Source: Pseudomonadota bacterium
Lineage (GTDB): Bacteria > Pseudomonadota > Alphaproteobacteria > Reyranellales > Reyranellaceae
Length of the DNA stretch: 16,839 nucleotides
Direction: 5' to 3'
Assembly (NCBI GenBank): GCA_023416135.1
Contig: JAEZIF010000202.1
Coordinates: 1-16,839, forward strand
The notes beneath the pieces are model-generated. The model saw only the letters and a program-made list of their open reading frames with translations, searched no databases and was not told where the DNA came from. Shown one piece after another: positions 1 through 7,800 of this stretch (position 1 is the stretch's first letter; each line of letters opens with the position of its first letter). Both the position numbers and the translations under genes were made by a program.

Positions 1-66
1 AAGCGTACCCGCGTACCCCGGGGTTCCCACGGTTGGGTGCCTCAAAGCTAACCATAGGAGACAGTT

Positions 67-123
67 ATGGCTGCTAAGAAGAAGGCTGCTAAGAAGAAGG
101 CTGCTAAGAAGAAGAAGCAGTAA
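67..123 (+). CDS. Lysine/alanine-rich microprotein (18 aa)
   Basis: The frame encodes MAAKKKAAKKKAAKKKKQ and is preceded by a textbook Shine-Dalgarno AGGAG (56-60), six bases before the ATG. That is the main reason to believe it is translated. Ten of 18 residues are lysine, so the peptide must be highly basic and could bind nucleic acid or another polyanion. The composition resembles the AAKKK tails of bacterial histone H1-like proteins, but there is no room for a folded domain. Its codons (GCT for alanine, AAG for lysine) differ from the GCC/GCG-rich usage of neighbouring genes. The start of its transcription unit may lie outside the window. Alternatives are an RNA gene that contains this stretch by chance, or a leader peptide. 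The function is unknown to me. Confidence 0.55.
   Translation: MAAKKKAAKKKAAKKKKQ
70..114 (+). repeat. Three exact 15-bp tandem repeats inside the microprotein gene
   Basis: The unit GCTGCTAAGAAGAAG occurs three times in succession without a single mismatch, each copy encoding Ala-Ala-Lys-Lys-Lys. Because synonymous sites are also identical, the array probably arose by recent unit duplication or is being kept uniform, and copy number may vary between strains. Confidence 0.9.
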
Positions 124-341
124 ATAAGGAAAGGGCGTAGGCCAAGGCCTTGAGCTTTGGCCCCTCTAACCGAACGCCTTTCGGCTTCCGTGTGGGTGCC
201 CTCATGGCCCCACCGGAAGCCACCTTCCAACGATAAGCCTTAAAGCCAACGTGACACCCCGCTCTTCGGGGTTGGAAAGGCGTAACTGCGCGGGTCCGGC
301 GACTTCGGTCAGCCGGACTTCCTTTATAGGGGCACCGCGTT
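124..341. other. Gene-free stretch with several stem-loops
   Basis: No convincing reading frame is seen between the microprotein and the HEAT-repeat gene. Several stem-loops can be drawn: 140-148 with 154-162 (nine pairs including one G-U, loop CTTGA); 170-174 with 180-184 (CCGAA/TTCGG); the long hairpin at 183-221 listed separately; and 256-261 with 267-272 (ACCCCG/CGGGGT, loop CTCTT). None is followed by a T tract on either strand, so simple intrinsic termination is not clearly shown. The structures could form the 3' end of the microprotein transcript, an independent small RNA, or the end of the leftward HEAT-repeat transcript. Confidence 0.4.
183..221 (+). other. Long bulged hairpin, possible structured RNA
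   Basis: GGCTTCCG (183-190) pairs with CGGAAGCC (214-221), GTGGG (192-196) with CCCAC (209-213), and GCC (198-200) with GGC (206-208). This leaves loop CTCAT and two single-base bulges (T191, T197). Sixteen pairs in 39 bases is well beyond chance expectation for one position. It overlaps a smaller alternative hairpin at 170-184, so two mutually exclusive folds are possible. No family is recognised. Confidence 0.45.
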
Positions 342-1124
342 TCATGCAGCGTCGCGGCTCGCAACGAGCGAACGCAGCCCGGCAATCAGATCGGCAGTGG
401 TCAAGGAGCCGTATTCGTGCGGCATCTTCAGCAGGACCTGCGCCTGCGGAAGGGGAGCGAAGTTGCCCGGCAACTCGCCAAGCGAATCGATCAGCGGCGG
501 GACGGCACGAAGATCGCCGCACCGGGCGAGGCCGCGGATCGCCGCATAGCGGGTGTCGCGATCCACATCGTCGAGGCGCTGATGCAGCGCGGGGCGCACT
601 TCCGGGATATCCAGCGCGGCCAACTCGGCCAGGCCCAACGTAGCTCCCTCTCGCACCGGGCCGACGGGATCGCAGGCGAGATGGATCAGCGTGGCGACGG
701 CCTCGGGATCGGAACGTCCGCCGAGGGCGAAAGCGACCGCCCGTCGGATCTCTGGTTCTTCGCTGTCCGCCATCCGCCCGAGAACGGCCGTGCTCGCGGG
801 GTACGGGAGATGGCCCAGCGCGATGGCAGCCGCCCGCAACACGAGGGGAGCGGTGTCATGGGTCGCCAGACGAATGACGGCCGCCAGACACTCTTCGGGA
901 AACGCCCGCTGGGGAATGCCCAATCGGCCGAGGATATCGGCCCCACGCGCGCGGGCGCGAGGGTCCGCCGCCGTGGTCAGCTCGATTGCCTGTTCGAGAA
1001 CCTCGCGGCTTCCCAACTCATGGAGTTCCGCTACGGCAGACCAATCCCCTTCACCCCTATTCAGCCGCCAGTCGGTGGCGGCCGCAAACAGCTCCGCAAT
1101 TGGCCGTTCATGCTCACTAATCAT
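342..1124 (-). CDS. HEAT-repeat protein
   Basis: This is a 260-residue soluble protein with no signal peptide or membrane segment. From about residue 52 onward it consists of paired helices of the HEAT/PBS-lyase type. Recurring Pro/Arg-led second helices are visible at about 54-68 (DPRARARGADILGRL), 93-105 (LVLRAAAIALGHL), 124-136 (EIRRAVAFALGG), 155-168 (GPVREGATLGLAEL) and 188-202 (RDTRYAAIRGLARC). HEAT arrays are protein-binding scaffolds, and here no enzymatic domain is attached. The start at 1124 is supported by a GAGG sequence about six bases upstream. It is transcribed away from tetR and is not part of the efflux operon. The partner protein cannot be deduced. The family assignment is secure, the role open. 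Confidence 0.8.
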   Translation of the reverse strand: MISEHERPIAELFAAATDWRLNRGEGDWSAVAELHELGSREVLEQAIELTTAADPRARARGADILGRLGIPQRAFPEECLAAVIRLATHDTAPLVLRAAAIALGHLPYPASTAVLGRMADSEEPEIRRAVAFALGGRSDPEAVATLIHLACDPVGPVREGATLGLAELAALDIPEVRPALHQRLDDVDRDTRYAAIRGLARCGDLRAVPPLIDSLGELPGNFAPLPQAQVLLKMPHEYGSLTTADLIAGLRSLVASRDAA

Positions 1125-1241
1125 CGCACCTCACTCCCGCGATGATCACACCAACTCAATGCGGCCGGCCGATGACCTTTTTGTGAGCACGTGACGGAGA
1201 TTGCCTTGATGCAGCCCCAGTTCATCTTTACGTAGCGGAAC

Positions 1242-1898
1242 ATGGATACTGACCAGTCAGTCAATATAGCGCCTTCTGGCGAGCCGGCGACTCGGACCCG
1301 CCGTCCGGACGACCGCGCCCCGGAGATTGCGCGGGCGGCGCTGAACCTGTTCGTCACCAAAGGCTTCGCCGCGACCAAGCTCGAAGACGTCGCCCGGGCG
1401 GCGGGAGTCAGCAAGGGCCTCCCCTACCTCTACTTCAAGAACAAGGAAGAGCTCTTCAAGGCGGTCATCGTCGAGGCGATCGGCGGGCCGCTGGTACGTG
1501 CCAACGAGCTGGTCGACTCCTTCGAGGGCACGACAGAAGAGCTGCTGCGCCTGCTGGTCGCGAAGTTCCGCGCATTTGCCGAAAGCCCGCTGGGCGGCGT
1601 CATCAAGCTGATCCTGGCCGAAGCCGGCAACTTCCCCGACGTCGCTCAGTTCTACTGCTCCCACTTCGACCTACGTGGGCGTGCGCTGTTCGCCAAGACG
1701 CTGCAACGCGGCGTGGCCCGCGGTGAGTTCCGTCCCATCGACGATATCGAGATGTCAGCGATCCTCCTCGCCCAGCCCCTTGCCATGCATGCGGTCTGGC
1801 TGCGCTCGATCGCTCCGTACGACACCGACCGGCCGGCCGACAGCGACCGCTTCTACGCCGCATACATCGACTTCGTCCTCAAGGGTTTGCGTCCATGA
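1242..1898 (+). CDS. TetR/AcrR-family repressor of the RND efflux operon
   Basis: The 218-residue protein has an N-terminal TetR helix-turn-helix at about residues 27-72. It contains the usual AALNLFVTKGF...TKLEDVARAAGVSKG motif and the Tyr-Phe-Lys-Asn-Lys-Glu-Glu-Leu end of helix 4. The C-terminal part is an all-helical ligand-binding/dimerisation domain resembling AefR-type regulators. TetR proteins next to efflux pumps normally repress them until a pump substrate binds. Here the gene is first in the operon and its stop overlaps the adaptor start (ATGA), so repressor and pump are co-expressed and probably autoregulated. The only reasonable start is the ATG at 1242, and a palindromic operator candidate covers codons 3-7. 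No strong ribosome binding site precedes it, so the mRNA may be leaderless or poorly translated. Confidence 0.9.
   Translation: MDTDQSVNIAPSGEPATRTRRPDDRAPEIARAALNLFVTKGFAATKLEDVARAAGVSKGLPYLYFKNKEELFKAVIVEAIGGPLVRANELVDSFEGTTEELLRLLVAKFRAFAESPLGGVIKLILAEAGNFPDVAQFYCSHFDLRGRALFAKTLQRGVARGEFRPIDDIEMSAILLAQPLAMHAVWLRSIAPYDTDRPADSDRFYAAYIDFVLKGLRP
1248..1261. promoter_or_regulatory. Palindromic operator candidate for the TetR repressor
   Basis: ACTGAC-CA-GTCAGT is a perfect 6-bp inverted repeat around a two-base centre. The ACTGACCAGTCAGT type is commonly seen upstream of TetR-controlled efflux genes. Unusually it lies inside the tetR coding region, six bases past the A of the start codon. A bound dimer could block initiation or early elongation of transcription. 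Confidence 0.6.
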
Positions 1899-3028
1899 TC
1901 GCCAAGCGCAAGGTGATGCTCGTCCTGATTGCCGGCGCCATGGTGCTGACCGGTGGCGCCTTCGCCTGGAAGAATGGCAAGCCCGGCAGCAGCGGTCCGA
2001 CGACGGCCTCGCCTCCAGAGCCGATGGGACGCACGATCGAGCTGATTGCCGCCGAACTGCACACCATCAAGCCGCGCGGCCTGGTCGATGTCGTCCGCTT
2101 CACCGGAACGACCCAGCCAATCGACCAGACGATCGTGAAGGCGCGTGTCGCCGGCCGACTGTCCGAGGTCCTGGTGCGCGAAGGCGATCGCGTGACCAAG
2201 GGACAGGTGTTGGCGCACTTCGAAACCAATGAACTCCAGGCCCGCGTCAACGAGCGTCGGTCGGCGGTCGATGCGGCCCGTGCGGATGCGCGCTGGACGG
2301 CGCGCGATCTCGGCGACAAGGAGACGCTGGCCAAGCGAAACATCGTCTCTCAATCGGCCCTCGATGCTGCCCGCGCCACCGCCGAGAACAAGGCCTCGAT
2401 GGTCTCGGTCGCCGAAGCGCAGCTCGAGATCGCCCAGCGAAGCCTTGCCGACGCGGAGGTGAAGGCGCCCTTCGACGGCGTGGTCGGCGAGCGCATCGCC
2501 AACCAGGGAGAGTCGCTTCCCGTCGACGGCAAGATCTTGGCCCTGCTCGATACCAGCCGGGTCGAGGTCGCAGCTCAGATGCCGGCGGCCGACGTCGTGC
2601 GGCTGAAGATCGACCAGCCGGCCTCGGTTCAGCTCGAGGGTTTTGGCGACCGTGACTTCAAGGGCCGCATCGCGCGCATCAGCCCGACCGCGCAGCCGGG
2701 CTCTCGATCGATCCCGGTCTATGTCGAAATCGGCGACCGCCATGAAGCGTTGCGCGGCGGCCTGTTTGCCACCGGCACCGTGACCGTCGCCGAGAAGGGG
2801 CATGCTCTCGCGGTGCCCGCCGTTGCCGTGCGCAAGGACGACCAGGGTGAATACGTGCTCGCCGTCGAGAACGGCGCGCTGGCGAGAAAGCCGGTCGGCG
2901 CCGTCCGAACCTGGTCACGCGGCGAGCTCGTCGAGGTGAAGGGCCTGGAGTCGGGCATGACGGTTGTCGCCGCCCCCCTGCACGGCCTGAAGGCGGGACA
3001 GCGGGTCAAGGTCCTGTCGGCACAATAG
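1895..3028 (+). CDS. RND efflux periplasmic adaptor (membrane fusion protein)
   Basis: The adaptor links the inner-membrane RND pump to an outer-membrane channel. Its 377 residues start with a basic end and one hydrophobic segment (about 6-24), which is an uncleaved anchor or signal. The first lipoyl half is at about 80-110 (KARVAGRLSEVLVREGDRVT), then comes an alpha-hairpin rich in Ala, Arg and Glu (about 113-186). The second lipoyl half is KAPFDGVVGERIANQGESL (about 190-208). Beta-barrel and membrane-proximal domains follow. No lipobox cysteine is seen. The start overlaps the tetR stop by four bases, suggesting translational coupling. The permease begins nine bases after the stop. The length is normal for HlyD/AcrA-type adaptors. 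Substrate cannot be inferred. Confidence 0.92.
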   Translation: MIAKRKVMLVLIAGAMVLTGGAFAWKNGKPGSSGPTTASPPEPMGRTIELIAAELHTIKPRGLVDVVRFTGTTQPIDQTIVKARVAGRLSEVLVREGDRVTKGQVLAHFETNELQARVNERRSAVDAARADARWTARDLGDKETLAKRNIVSQSALDAARATAENKASMVSVAEAQLEIAQRSLADAEVKAPFDGVVGERIANQGESLPVDGKILALLDTSRVEVAAQMPAADVVRLKIDQPASVQLEGFGDRDFKGRIARISPTAQPGSRSIPVYVEIGDRHEALRGGLFATGTVTVAEKGHALAVPAVAVRKDDQGEYVLAVENGALARKPVGAVRTWSRGELVEVKGLESGMTVVAAPLHGLKAGQRVKVLSAQ

Positions 3029-3037
3029 GCGGCGGCG

Positions 3038-6000
3038 ATGAAGCTCACGCAGATCGCCGTCGACAACCCGGTCTTCGCCACCATGATGATGGTGGCGTTG
3101 CTGGTGATGGGCTTGTTCTCCTATCGCCAGCTCGGCATCGACCAGTTCCCCGACGTCGACTTTCCGATCGTGGTGGTGACCACGAACTATCCCGGCGCCT
3201 CGCCGGAGACCGTGGAAAGCGAGATCAGCCGCAAGGTCGAGGACGCTGTCAACGCGGTCGCCGGCATCAAGACGCTGTCGTCGCGCTCGCTGGAAGGTCA
3301 ATCGATCGTCGTCGCCGAATTCGAGCTTTCGGTGCCGTCGGCGGTGGCGCTGCAGGATGTGCGCGAGAAGGTCCAGCAGGTCCGCGCCGCGTTTCGGCCC
3401 GAGGTGAAGGAACCGCTGATTCAGCGGTACGATCCCGATGATCAACCTGTCATCTCGATCGCGATCCGCTCGGACATCCGTTCGGTACGGGACCTTACGA
3501 CGCTCGCCGACCAGGTCATCGTCAAGCGCCTGCAGACGGTGCGCGACGTCGGCAGCGCGAAGATCGCGGGCGGCGTCAAGCGTCAGATCAACATCGACCT
3601 CGATCCCGGCCGCATGCATTCGCTGCGCGTCGGCGTCAACGACATCATGAAGGTGGTGCGGGAGGAGAACCAGAACTTCCCCGCCGGCAACGTGCAGCGC
3701 GGAAACGACGACCGTTTGGTCGAGGTAACCGGCCGCATCGCCGATCCCGGCAATTTCGCCGATCTGATCGTGGCGCGGCGCGGCCTGGCGCCGGTCTACC
3801 TGCGCGAGATCGCCACGGTGCTCGACGGCGAACAGGAGCGCGAGAACGTCGCGCTGCTGAACGGCGAGCGGGCTCTCGCAATGGACATCGTCAAGACCCA
3901 GGGCTCCAACACCATCGAGGTCGCGCGCGGTGTACGCAAGGCCGTAGCCGATCTGCAGGCCACCCTGCCGCCCGACGTCAAGCTCGAGATCGTGCGCGAC
4001 GCCTCGCGGGGCATCCAGAATTCGGTCAACAACGTGCAGCAGACCATGGTCGAGGGCGGCCTGCTCACCATCGCCATCGTCTTCCTGTTCCTGCACTCGT
4101 GGCGCAGCACCGTGATCACCGGCCTCGCGCTGCCGATCTCGGTGTTCGGCTCGTTCATGGTCATGGCGGCCTTCGGCTTTACGCTAAACGTGCTGACGTT
4201 GATGGCGCTCAGCCTAGCCATCGGCATTCTGATCGACGACGCCATCGTCGTGCGTGAGAACATCATGCGCCATATCGGGTTCGGCAAGAGCCACCGCCAG
4301 GCGGCACTCGACGGCACCAACGAGATCGGGCTCGCGGTGCTCGCAACCACGTTCTGCATCGTGGCGGTGTTCCTGCCCGTCGCCTTCATGGGCGGCATCA
4401 TCGGACGCTTCTTCTTCCAGTTCGGCGTCATGGTCTCGGCCGCCGTGCTGATCTCCCTGTTCGTCTCCTTCACGCTGGATCCGATGCTGTCGTCGGTCTG
4501 GTACGACCCGCAGGCCCATGGCACCGGCCGTTTCGCCCGCCTCGTCAACGGTTTCCAGGAGCGCGCCAACGGCGTCTACCGCAGCGTGCTCGGCTGGTCG
4601 CTGCGCTGGCCCAAGCTCACATTGCTGATCGCGCTCCTGACCTTCGCAGCCAGCTTCGCGCTGCCGAAGCACATCGGCTTCGAGTTCGTGCCCGAAGCCG
4701 ACCTCGGCGAGCAGGTCGTGTCGATCGAGACGCCCGTCGGCTCGTCGCTGGAATACACCGAGGCCAAGCTGCGCCAGGTCGACGCCGCGGTGCGCGAGTT
4801 CCCCGAGATCGACTACAGCTACGGCACGGTCAATACCGGCTATGCCGTGGGCAAGAACCAGGCGAGTCTCTACCTCAAGCTGAAGCCCGCGAACGAGCGC
4901 AAGCGCTCGCCGAAACAGCTCGCCCAGCCGTTGCGCGACCGCCTGGCCAGCATCCCGGGAATCCTGGTTTCGATCAACGTGCCCGGCGGTCCCGGCGGCG
5001 GCGTTCAGAAGATGCTGCAGCTCTCGCTGCAGGGTCCGGACATGTCCGTGCTCGACAGGATTTCACAGGACATCATGCGCCAGGCCGCCGAAATCCCCGG
5101 CCTGGTGGATCTCGACCGCAACCTCAAGGCCGCCAAACCCGTGCTGTCGGTGCGGCTGCGGCGCGACGCCGCCTCCGATCTCGGCCTCGGCACGGCGCTG
5201 GTGGCGCAGTCCCTCAGGCCGCTCTTCGCCGGCGACGAGACGAGCCTGTGGCGCGCGCCCGATGGCGAGAACTATACCGTCATGGTTCGCCTGCCGGTCG
5301 ACGATCGCACCGGGATCGCCGATCTGCAGCGCATCTGGTTCACTGCCGGCCCCGAGCCCAACGGGCTGCCGCGCATGGTTCACATCGCGCAGATCGCCGA
5401 CGTCGTGAGTGACGTCGGTGCCTCCCAGATCAACCGCCGGGACCTCAACCGCGAGGTCTGGATCACCGCCAATGTCTCCGGCCGATCGGCGGGCGAAGTC
5501 TCTGGTGATCTGCAGAAGCTGGTGGCCGGCACCGGGTTGCCGGCCGGCTACCGCCTCGTGTTGGGCGGCTCGACCAAGGATATGGCCGAGAGTGCGGCCT
5601 ACGCCGGCCAGGCGCTGCTGCTGGCCGTGATCCTGATCTACCTGATCCTGGCCTCGCAGTTCGGCTCGTTCCTTCAGCCCATCGCCATCATGATGTCCCT
5701 GCCGATGTCGTTGATCGGCGTGTTCCTCGGCCTGCTGGTCGCGGGCACGACGCTCAACATCTTCTCCGCGATCGGCTTCATCATGCTGATGGGCCTGGTC
5801 ACCAAGAACGCCATCCTGCTCGTCGATTTTTTCAATCACGCCCGCGCCCGCGGCGCCCCCGTCCACGATGCCCTGATCGAGGCGGGCTCCATTCGGCTGC
5901 GGCCCATCCTGATGACCACGCTCGCCATGGTGTTCGGCATGATGCCGCTGGCTCTGGGCCTGGGCGAAGGCGCCTCCCAGCGCGCGCCCATGGCCCATGC

Positions 6001-6151
6001 CGTGATCGGCGGCCTGATCAGCTCGACCCTGCTCACCCTGGTCGTGGTGCCGGTGGTGCTGGTCTATATCGACCGCATCGGCCTGTGGACTAAGAAGCGG
6101 TTCAGCCGTTCGGCCGATGAACTCGCGCGCCGCCACACGCCGGCCGAATAA
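3038..6151 (+). CDS. RND-family efflux permease (AcrB/HAE1 type)
   Basis: This 1037-residue inner-membrane proton antiporter expels hydrophobic or amphiphilic compounds. It starts with a transmembrane helix at about 12-31, followed by a large periplasmic porter loop, then helices from about residue 340. The second half repeats this layout. Proton-relay residues are present: the adjacent aspartates D400 and D401 in ILIDDAIVVREN (TM4) and K923 in GLVTKNAILLVDF (TM10). Length matches the family and there is no frameshift. It is the last gene of the tetR-adaptor-permease operon. No TolC/OprM-type channel gene is adjacent, so the pump presumably uses one encoded elsewhere. The spacing of six bases to the convergent downstream gene leaves no room for a terminator. 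Drug specificity is not readable from sequence. Confidence 0.95.
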   Translation: MKLTQIAVDNPVFATMMMVALLVMGLFSYRQLGIDQFPDVDFPIVVVTTNYPGASPETVESEISRKVEDAVNAVAGIKTLSSRSLEGQSIVVAEFELSVPSAVALQDVREKVQQVRAAFRPEVKEPLIQRYDPDDQPVISIAIRSDIRSVRDLTTLADQVIVKRLQTVRDVGSAKIAGGVKRQINIDLDPGRMHSLRVGVNDIMKVVREENQNFPAGNVQRGNDDRLVEVTGRIADPGNFADLIVARRGLAPVYLREIATVLDGEQERENVALLNGERALAMDIVKTQGSNTIEVARGVRKAVADLQATLPPDVKLEIVRDASRGIQNSVNNVQQTMVEGGLLTIAIVFLFLHSWRSTVITGLALPISVFGSFMVMAAFGFTLNVLTLMALSLAIGILIDDAIVVRENIMRHIGFGKSHRQAALDGTNEIGLAVLATTFCIVAVFLPVAFMGGIIGRFFFQFGVMVSAAVLISLFVSFTLDPMLSSVWYDPQAHGTGRFARLVNGFQERANGVYRSVLGWSLRWPKLTLLIALLTFAASFALPKHIGFEFVPEADLGEQVVSIETPVGSSLEYTEAKLRQVDAAVREFPEIDYSYGTVNTGYAVGKNQASLYLKLKPANERKRSPKQLAQPLRDRLASIPGILVSINVPGGPGGGVQKMLQLSLQGPDMSVLDRISQDIMRQAAEIPGLVDLDRNLKAAKPVLSVRLRRDAASDLGLGTALVAQSLRPLFAGDETSLWRAPDGENYTVMVRLPVDDRTGIADLQRIWFTAGPEPNGLPRMVHIAQIADVVSDVGASQINRRDLNREVWITANVSGRSAGEVSGDLQKLVAGTGLPAGYRLVLGGSTKDMAESAAYAGQALLLAVILIYLILASQFGSFLQPIAIMMSLPMSLIGVFLGLLVAGTTLNIFSAIGFIMLMGLVTKNAILLVDFFNHARARGAPVHDALIEAGSIRLRPILMTTLAMVFGMMPLALGLGEGASQRAPMAHAVIGGLISSTLLTLVVVPVVLVYIDRIGLWTKKRFSRSADELARRHTPAE

Positions 6152-6157
6152 ATGGGC

Positions 6158-6484
6158 TCAGCCGACCTGCAACAGGCGCTCTGCCCGGAAATGAAGCACG
6201 CCGCCTGCGCCGATCGGCAATCGGACCCGGCAGCCGTTGCTGGTCGTGAACTCGAGATGCCGCGATTCGTTTAGGCTCAGAGACCGAACGGTTGCTCCAA
6301 TCACCAGGCAAAGGGCGTCACGCGACCCAGGTTTGGGAAAGCAATAGGTCGCCTCGCCGACGTCCACCTGTGGATCGGCGCGACTGCGCAAGACCGGCCC
6401 GTCGAAGTGAAATTCTACAACGTCGCGCGCAAAGGCGACGGCGGACACCTCCCGGCCGACCAGATCGCCAGGCTCCTTCAACAA
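6158..6484 (-). CDS. Small conserved hypothetical protein
   Basis: A soluble, mostly beta-strand protein of about 108 residues. Its core runs LVGREVSAVAFARDVVEFHFDGP, then a Tyr-Cys-Phe-Pro segment, then DALCLVIGATVRSLSL and a strand-rich tail. From memory it resembles short uncharacterised alphaproteobacterial proteins with the same FDGP and DALC..IG features, and I know no function. I chose the TTG at 6484 (the next codon is also TTG) because a GGGGGGAG sequence lies just upstream at 6489-6496. The frame remains open back to another TTG at 6565 (135 residues), but that extension looks unlike protein. It converges on the RND permease with a six-base gap and is divergent from the acyltransferase gene. 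Confidence 0.55.
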   Translation of the reverse strand: MLKEPGDLVGREVSAVAFARDVVEFHFDGPVLRSRADPQVDVGEATYCFPKPGSRDALCLVIGATVRSLSLNESRHLEFTTSNGCRVRLPIGAGGVLHFRAERLLQVG

Positions 6485-6499
6485 CGCATCTCCCCCCCG

Positions 6500-6518
6500 C
6501 TCAGTTCTTGTTACTGAG
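6500..6518. promoter_or_regulatory. Inverted repeat upstream of the small hypothetical gene
   Basis: CTCAGT (6500-6505) and ACTGAG (6513-6518) form an exact inverted repeat with a seven-base spacer. It sits just upstream of the ribosome binding site of the leftward gene and inside the roughly 125-base divergent region. A regulator-binding site or a 5' leader hairpin are both possible. A GATAAT box at 6543-6548 might serve the rightward gene, but no matching -35 is seen. Confidence 0.3.
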
Positions 6519-6609
6519 TCACCCGTCGGGACCAAACCCTCCGATAATACATAACTGCGTGTCAAATTCCCGGCGCAATTCGTGGCACGTTTCGCGCTAT
6601 GCTCGATCC

Positions 6610-7785
6610 ATGCCGGACGCCTCTCCGACCATCGGCCTGCGTGTCGTCGAGTCGCTTTCCGCGGTCGAGGCCGACCAATGGGACGCCTGCGCGCTTGCGC
6701 CGGGCGCGGCCGGCAATCCCTTTCTCAGCTATGGGTTCCTGAAAGCACTGGAGGATTCGAAGTCGGTTGGCCGGCGTACTGGCTGGCAACCGCAATACCT
6801 TCTGGCCGAGGCCGAGGACGGCGGCCTGCTCGGCGCCGCGCCCCTCTATCTCAAGGGCCACAGCCAGGGCGAGTACGTCTTCGATCACGGCTGGGCGCAG
6901 GCGTTCGAGCGCGCCGGTGGACGCTACTATCCCAAGCTGCAGGTCGCCGTGCCGTTCACGCCAGTGCCGGGGCCACGCTTGTTCGTGCGACCCGGTCCCT
7001 ACGCCGGCAGCGTCGCCGACGCCATGATCGACATGCTGGCCAAGATCGCCGGCGACAACCGCATCAGCTCCGTCCACGTCACCTACTGTACCGAGGGCGA
7101 CTGGAAGCGATTCGGCGAACATGGCTGGCTGTTGCGGCTGGGCCGGCAGTATCACTGGCACAACAACGGCTACGGCTGCTTCGACGACTTTCTGGGCGCA
7201 CTCGCCTCACGCAAGCGCAAGGCAATCCGCAAGGAGCGGGAGTCGGTGCGTCGCGAGGGACTGAGCGTGCGTGCACTCACCGGCGAGGAAATCAGGCCCG
7301 AGCACTGGGACGCCTTCTTCGCCTTCTACATGGACACCGGCGGCCGCAAATGGGGCTCGCCGTATCTCACGCGCTCCTTCTTCGACATCCTGGGCACCAC
7401 CATGGCCGACAAGGTCGTGCTGGTGATGGCCGAAGCCGACGGACGGCCGGTTGGCGGCGCGCTGAACCTCAAGGGCGATGACACGCTCTACGGCCGCTAT
7501 TGGGGCTGCCTCGAGAGCCACGCCTTCCTGCATTTCGAAGCCTGTTACTATCAGGCCATTGACTACGCCATCGCCCACGGCTTGCAGCGCGTCGAGGCCG
7601 GCGCCCAGGGCGATCACAAGATTCAGCGCGGCTATCTTCCAGTGCCGACCTTCTCCGCCCACTGGATCGTCGACGGCGGCTTCCGCCGCGCCGTCGACAA
7701 CTTCCTGAAGCAGGAGCGCCCGGCCGTCGAACAAGAGATCGAAGGGCTGATGGAGTATTCGCCTTTCCGGAAGGACAACGAGTAG
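6610..7785 (+). CDS. Predicted N-acyltransferase, COG3146 (FemAB/GNAT-like)
   Basis: The 391-residue cytoplasmic protein looks like the COG3146 family (DUF482, peptidogalycan biosynthesis/recognition), which has the GNAT fold of FemAB and leucyl/phenylalanyl transferases. Visible marks are NPFLSYGFLKALEDS near the N-terminus, KRKAIRKERESVRREG in the middle, the strand VGGALNLKGDDTLYGRYWG and the end motif HKIQRGYLPVPTFSAHWI. Family members are thought to move an acyl or aminoacyl group, but the substrate is not established. The reading frame is open upstream to 6292, but that part is arginine/proline-rich antisense of the neighbouring gene, so I take the ATG at 6610. Its ribosome binding site is weak. 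It converges with the following gene, 15 bases between stops. Confidence 0.82.
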   Translation: MPDASPTIGLRVVESLSAVEADQWDACALAPGAAGNPFLSYGFLKALEDSKSVGRRTGWQPQYLLAEAEDGGLLGAAPLYLKGHSQGEYVFDHGWAQAFERAGGRYYPKLQVAVPFTPVPGPRLFVRPGPYAGSVADAMIDMLAKIAGDNRISSVHVTYCTEGDWKRFGEHGWLLRLGRQYHWHNNGYGCFDDFLGALASRKRKAIRKERESVRREGLSVRALTGEEIRPEHWDAFFAFYMDTGGRKWGSPYLTRSFFDILGTTMADKVVLVMAEADGRPVGGALNLKGDDTLYGRYWGCLESHAFLHFEACYYQAIDYAIAHGLQRVEAGAQGDHKIQRGYLPVPTFSAHWIVDGGFRRAVDNFLKQERPAVEQEIEGLMEYSPFRKDNE

Positions 7786-7800
7786 CGTCCTTCTCGGGAC

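Noticed and set aside
48..230. Minus-strand frame ending in repeated FFLAA, resembling a membrane helix
   Set aside because: It is the complement of the AAG-AAG-AAG-GCT-GCT repeat; the plus strand has the ideal ribosome binding site and this frame does not.
417..1145. Plus-strand 242-codon frame opposite the HEAT-repeat gene
   Set aside because: No domain or ribosome binding site; the minus strand shows clear helical repeats and a Shine-Dalgarno.
2915..4096. Long minus-strand frames (also 5063-6136) opposite the RND permease
   Set aside because: Composition rich in His, Asp and Arg with no motifs; the permease on the plus strand is unambiguous.
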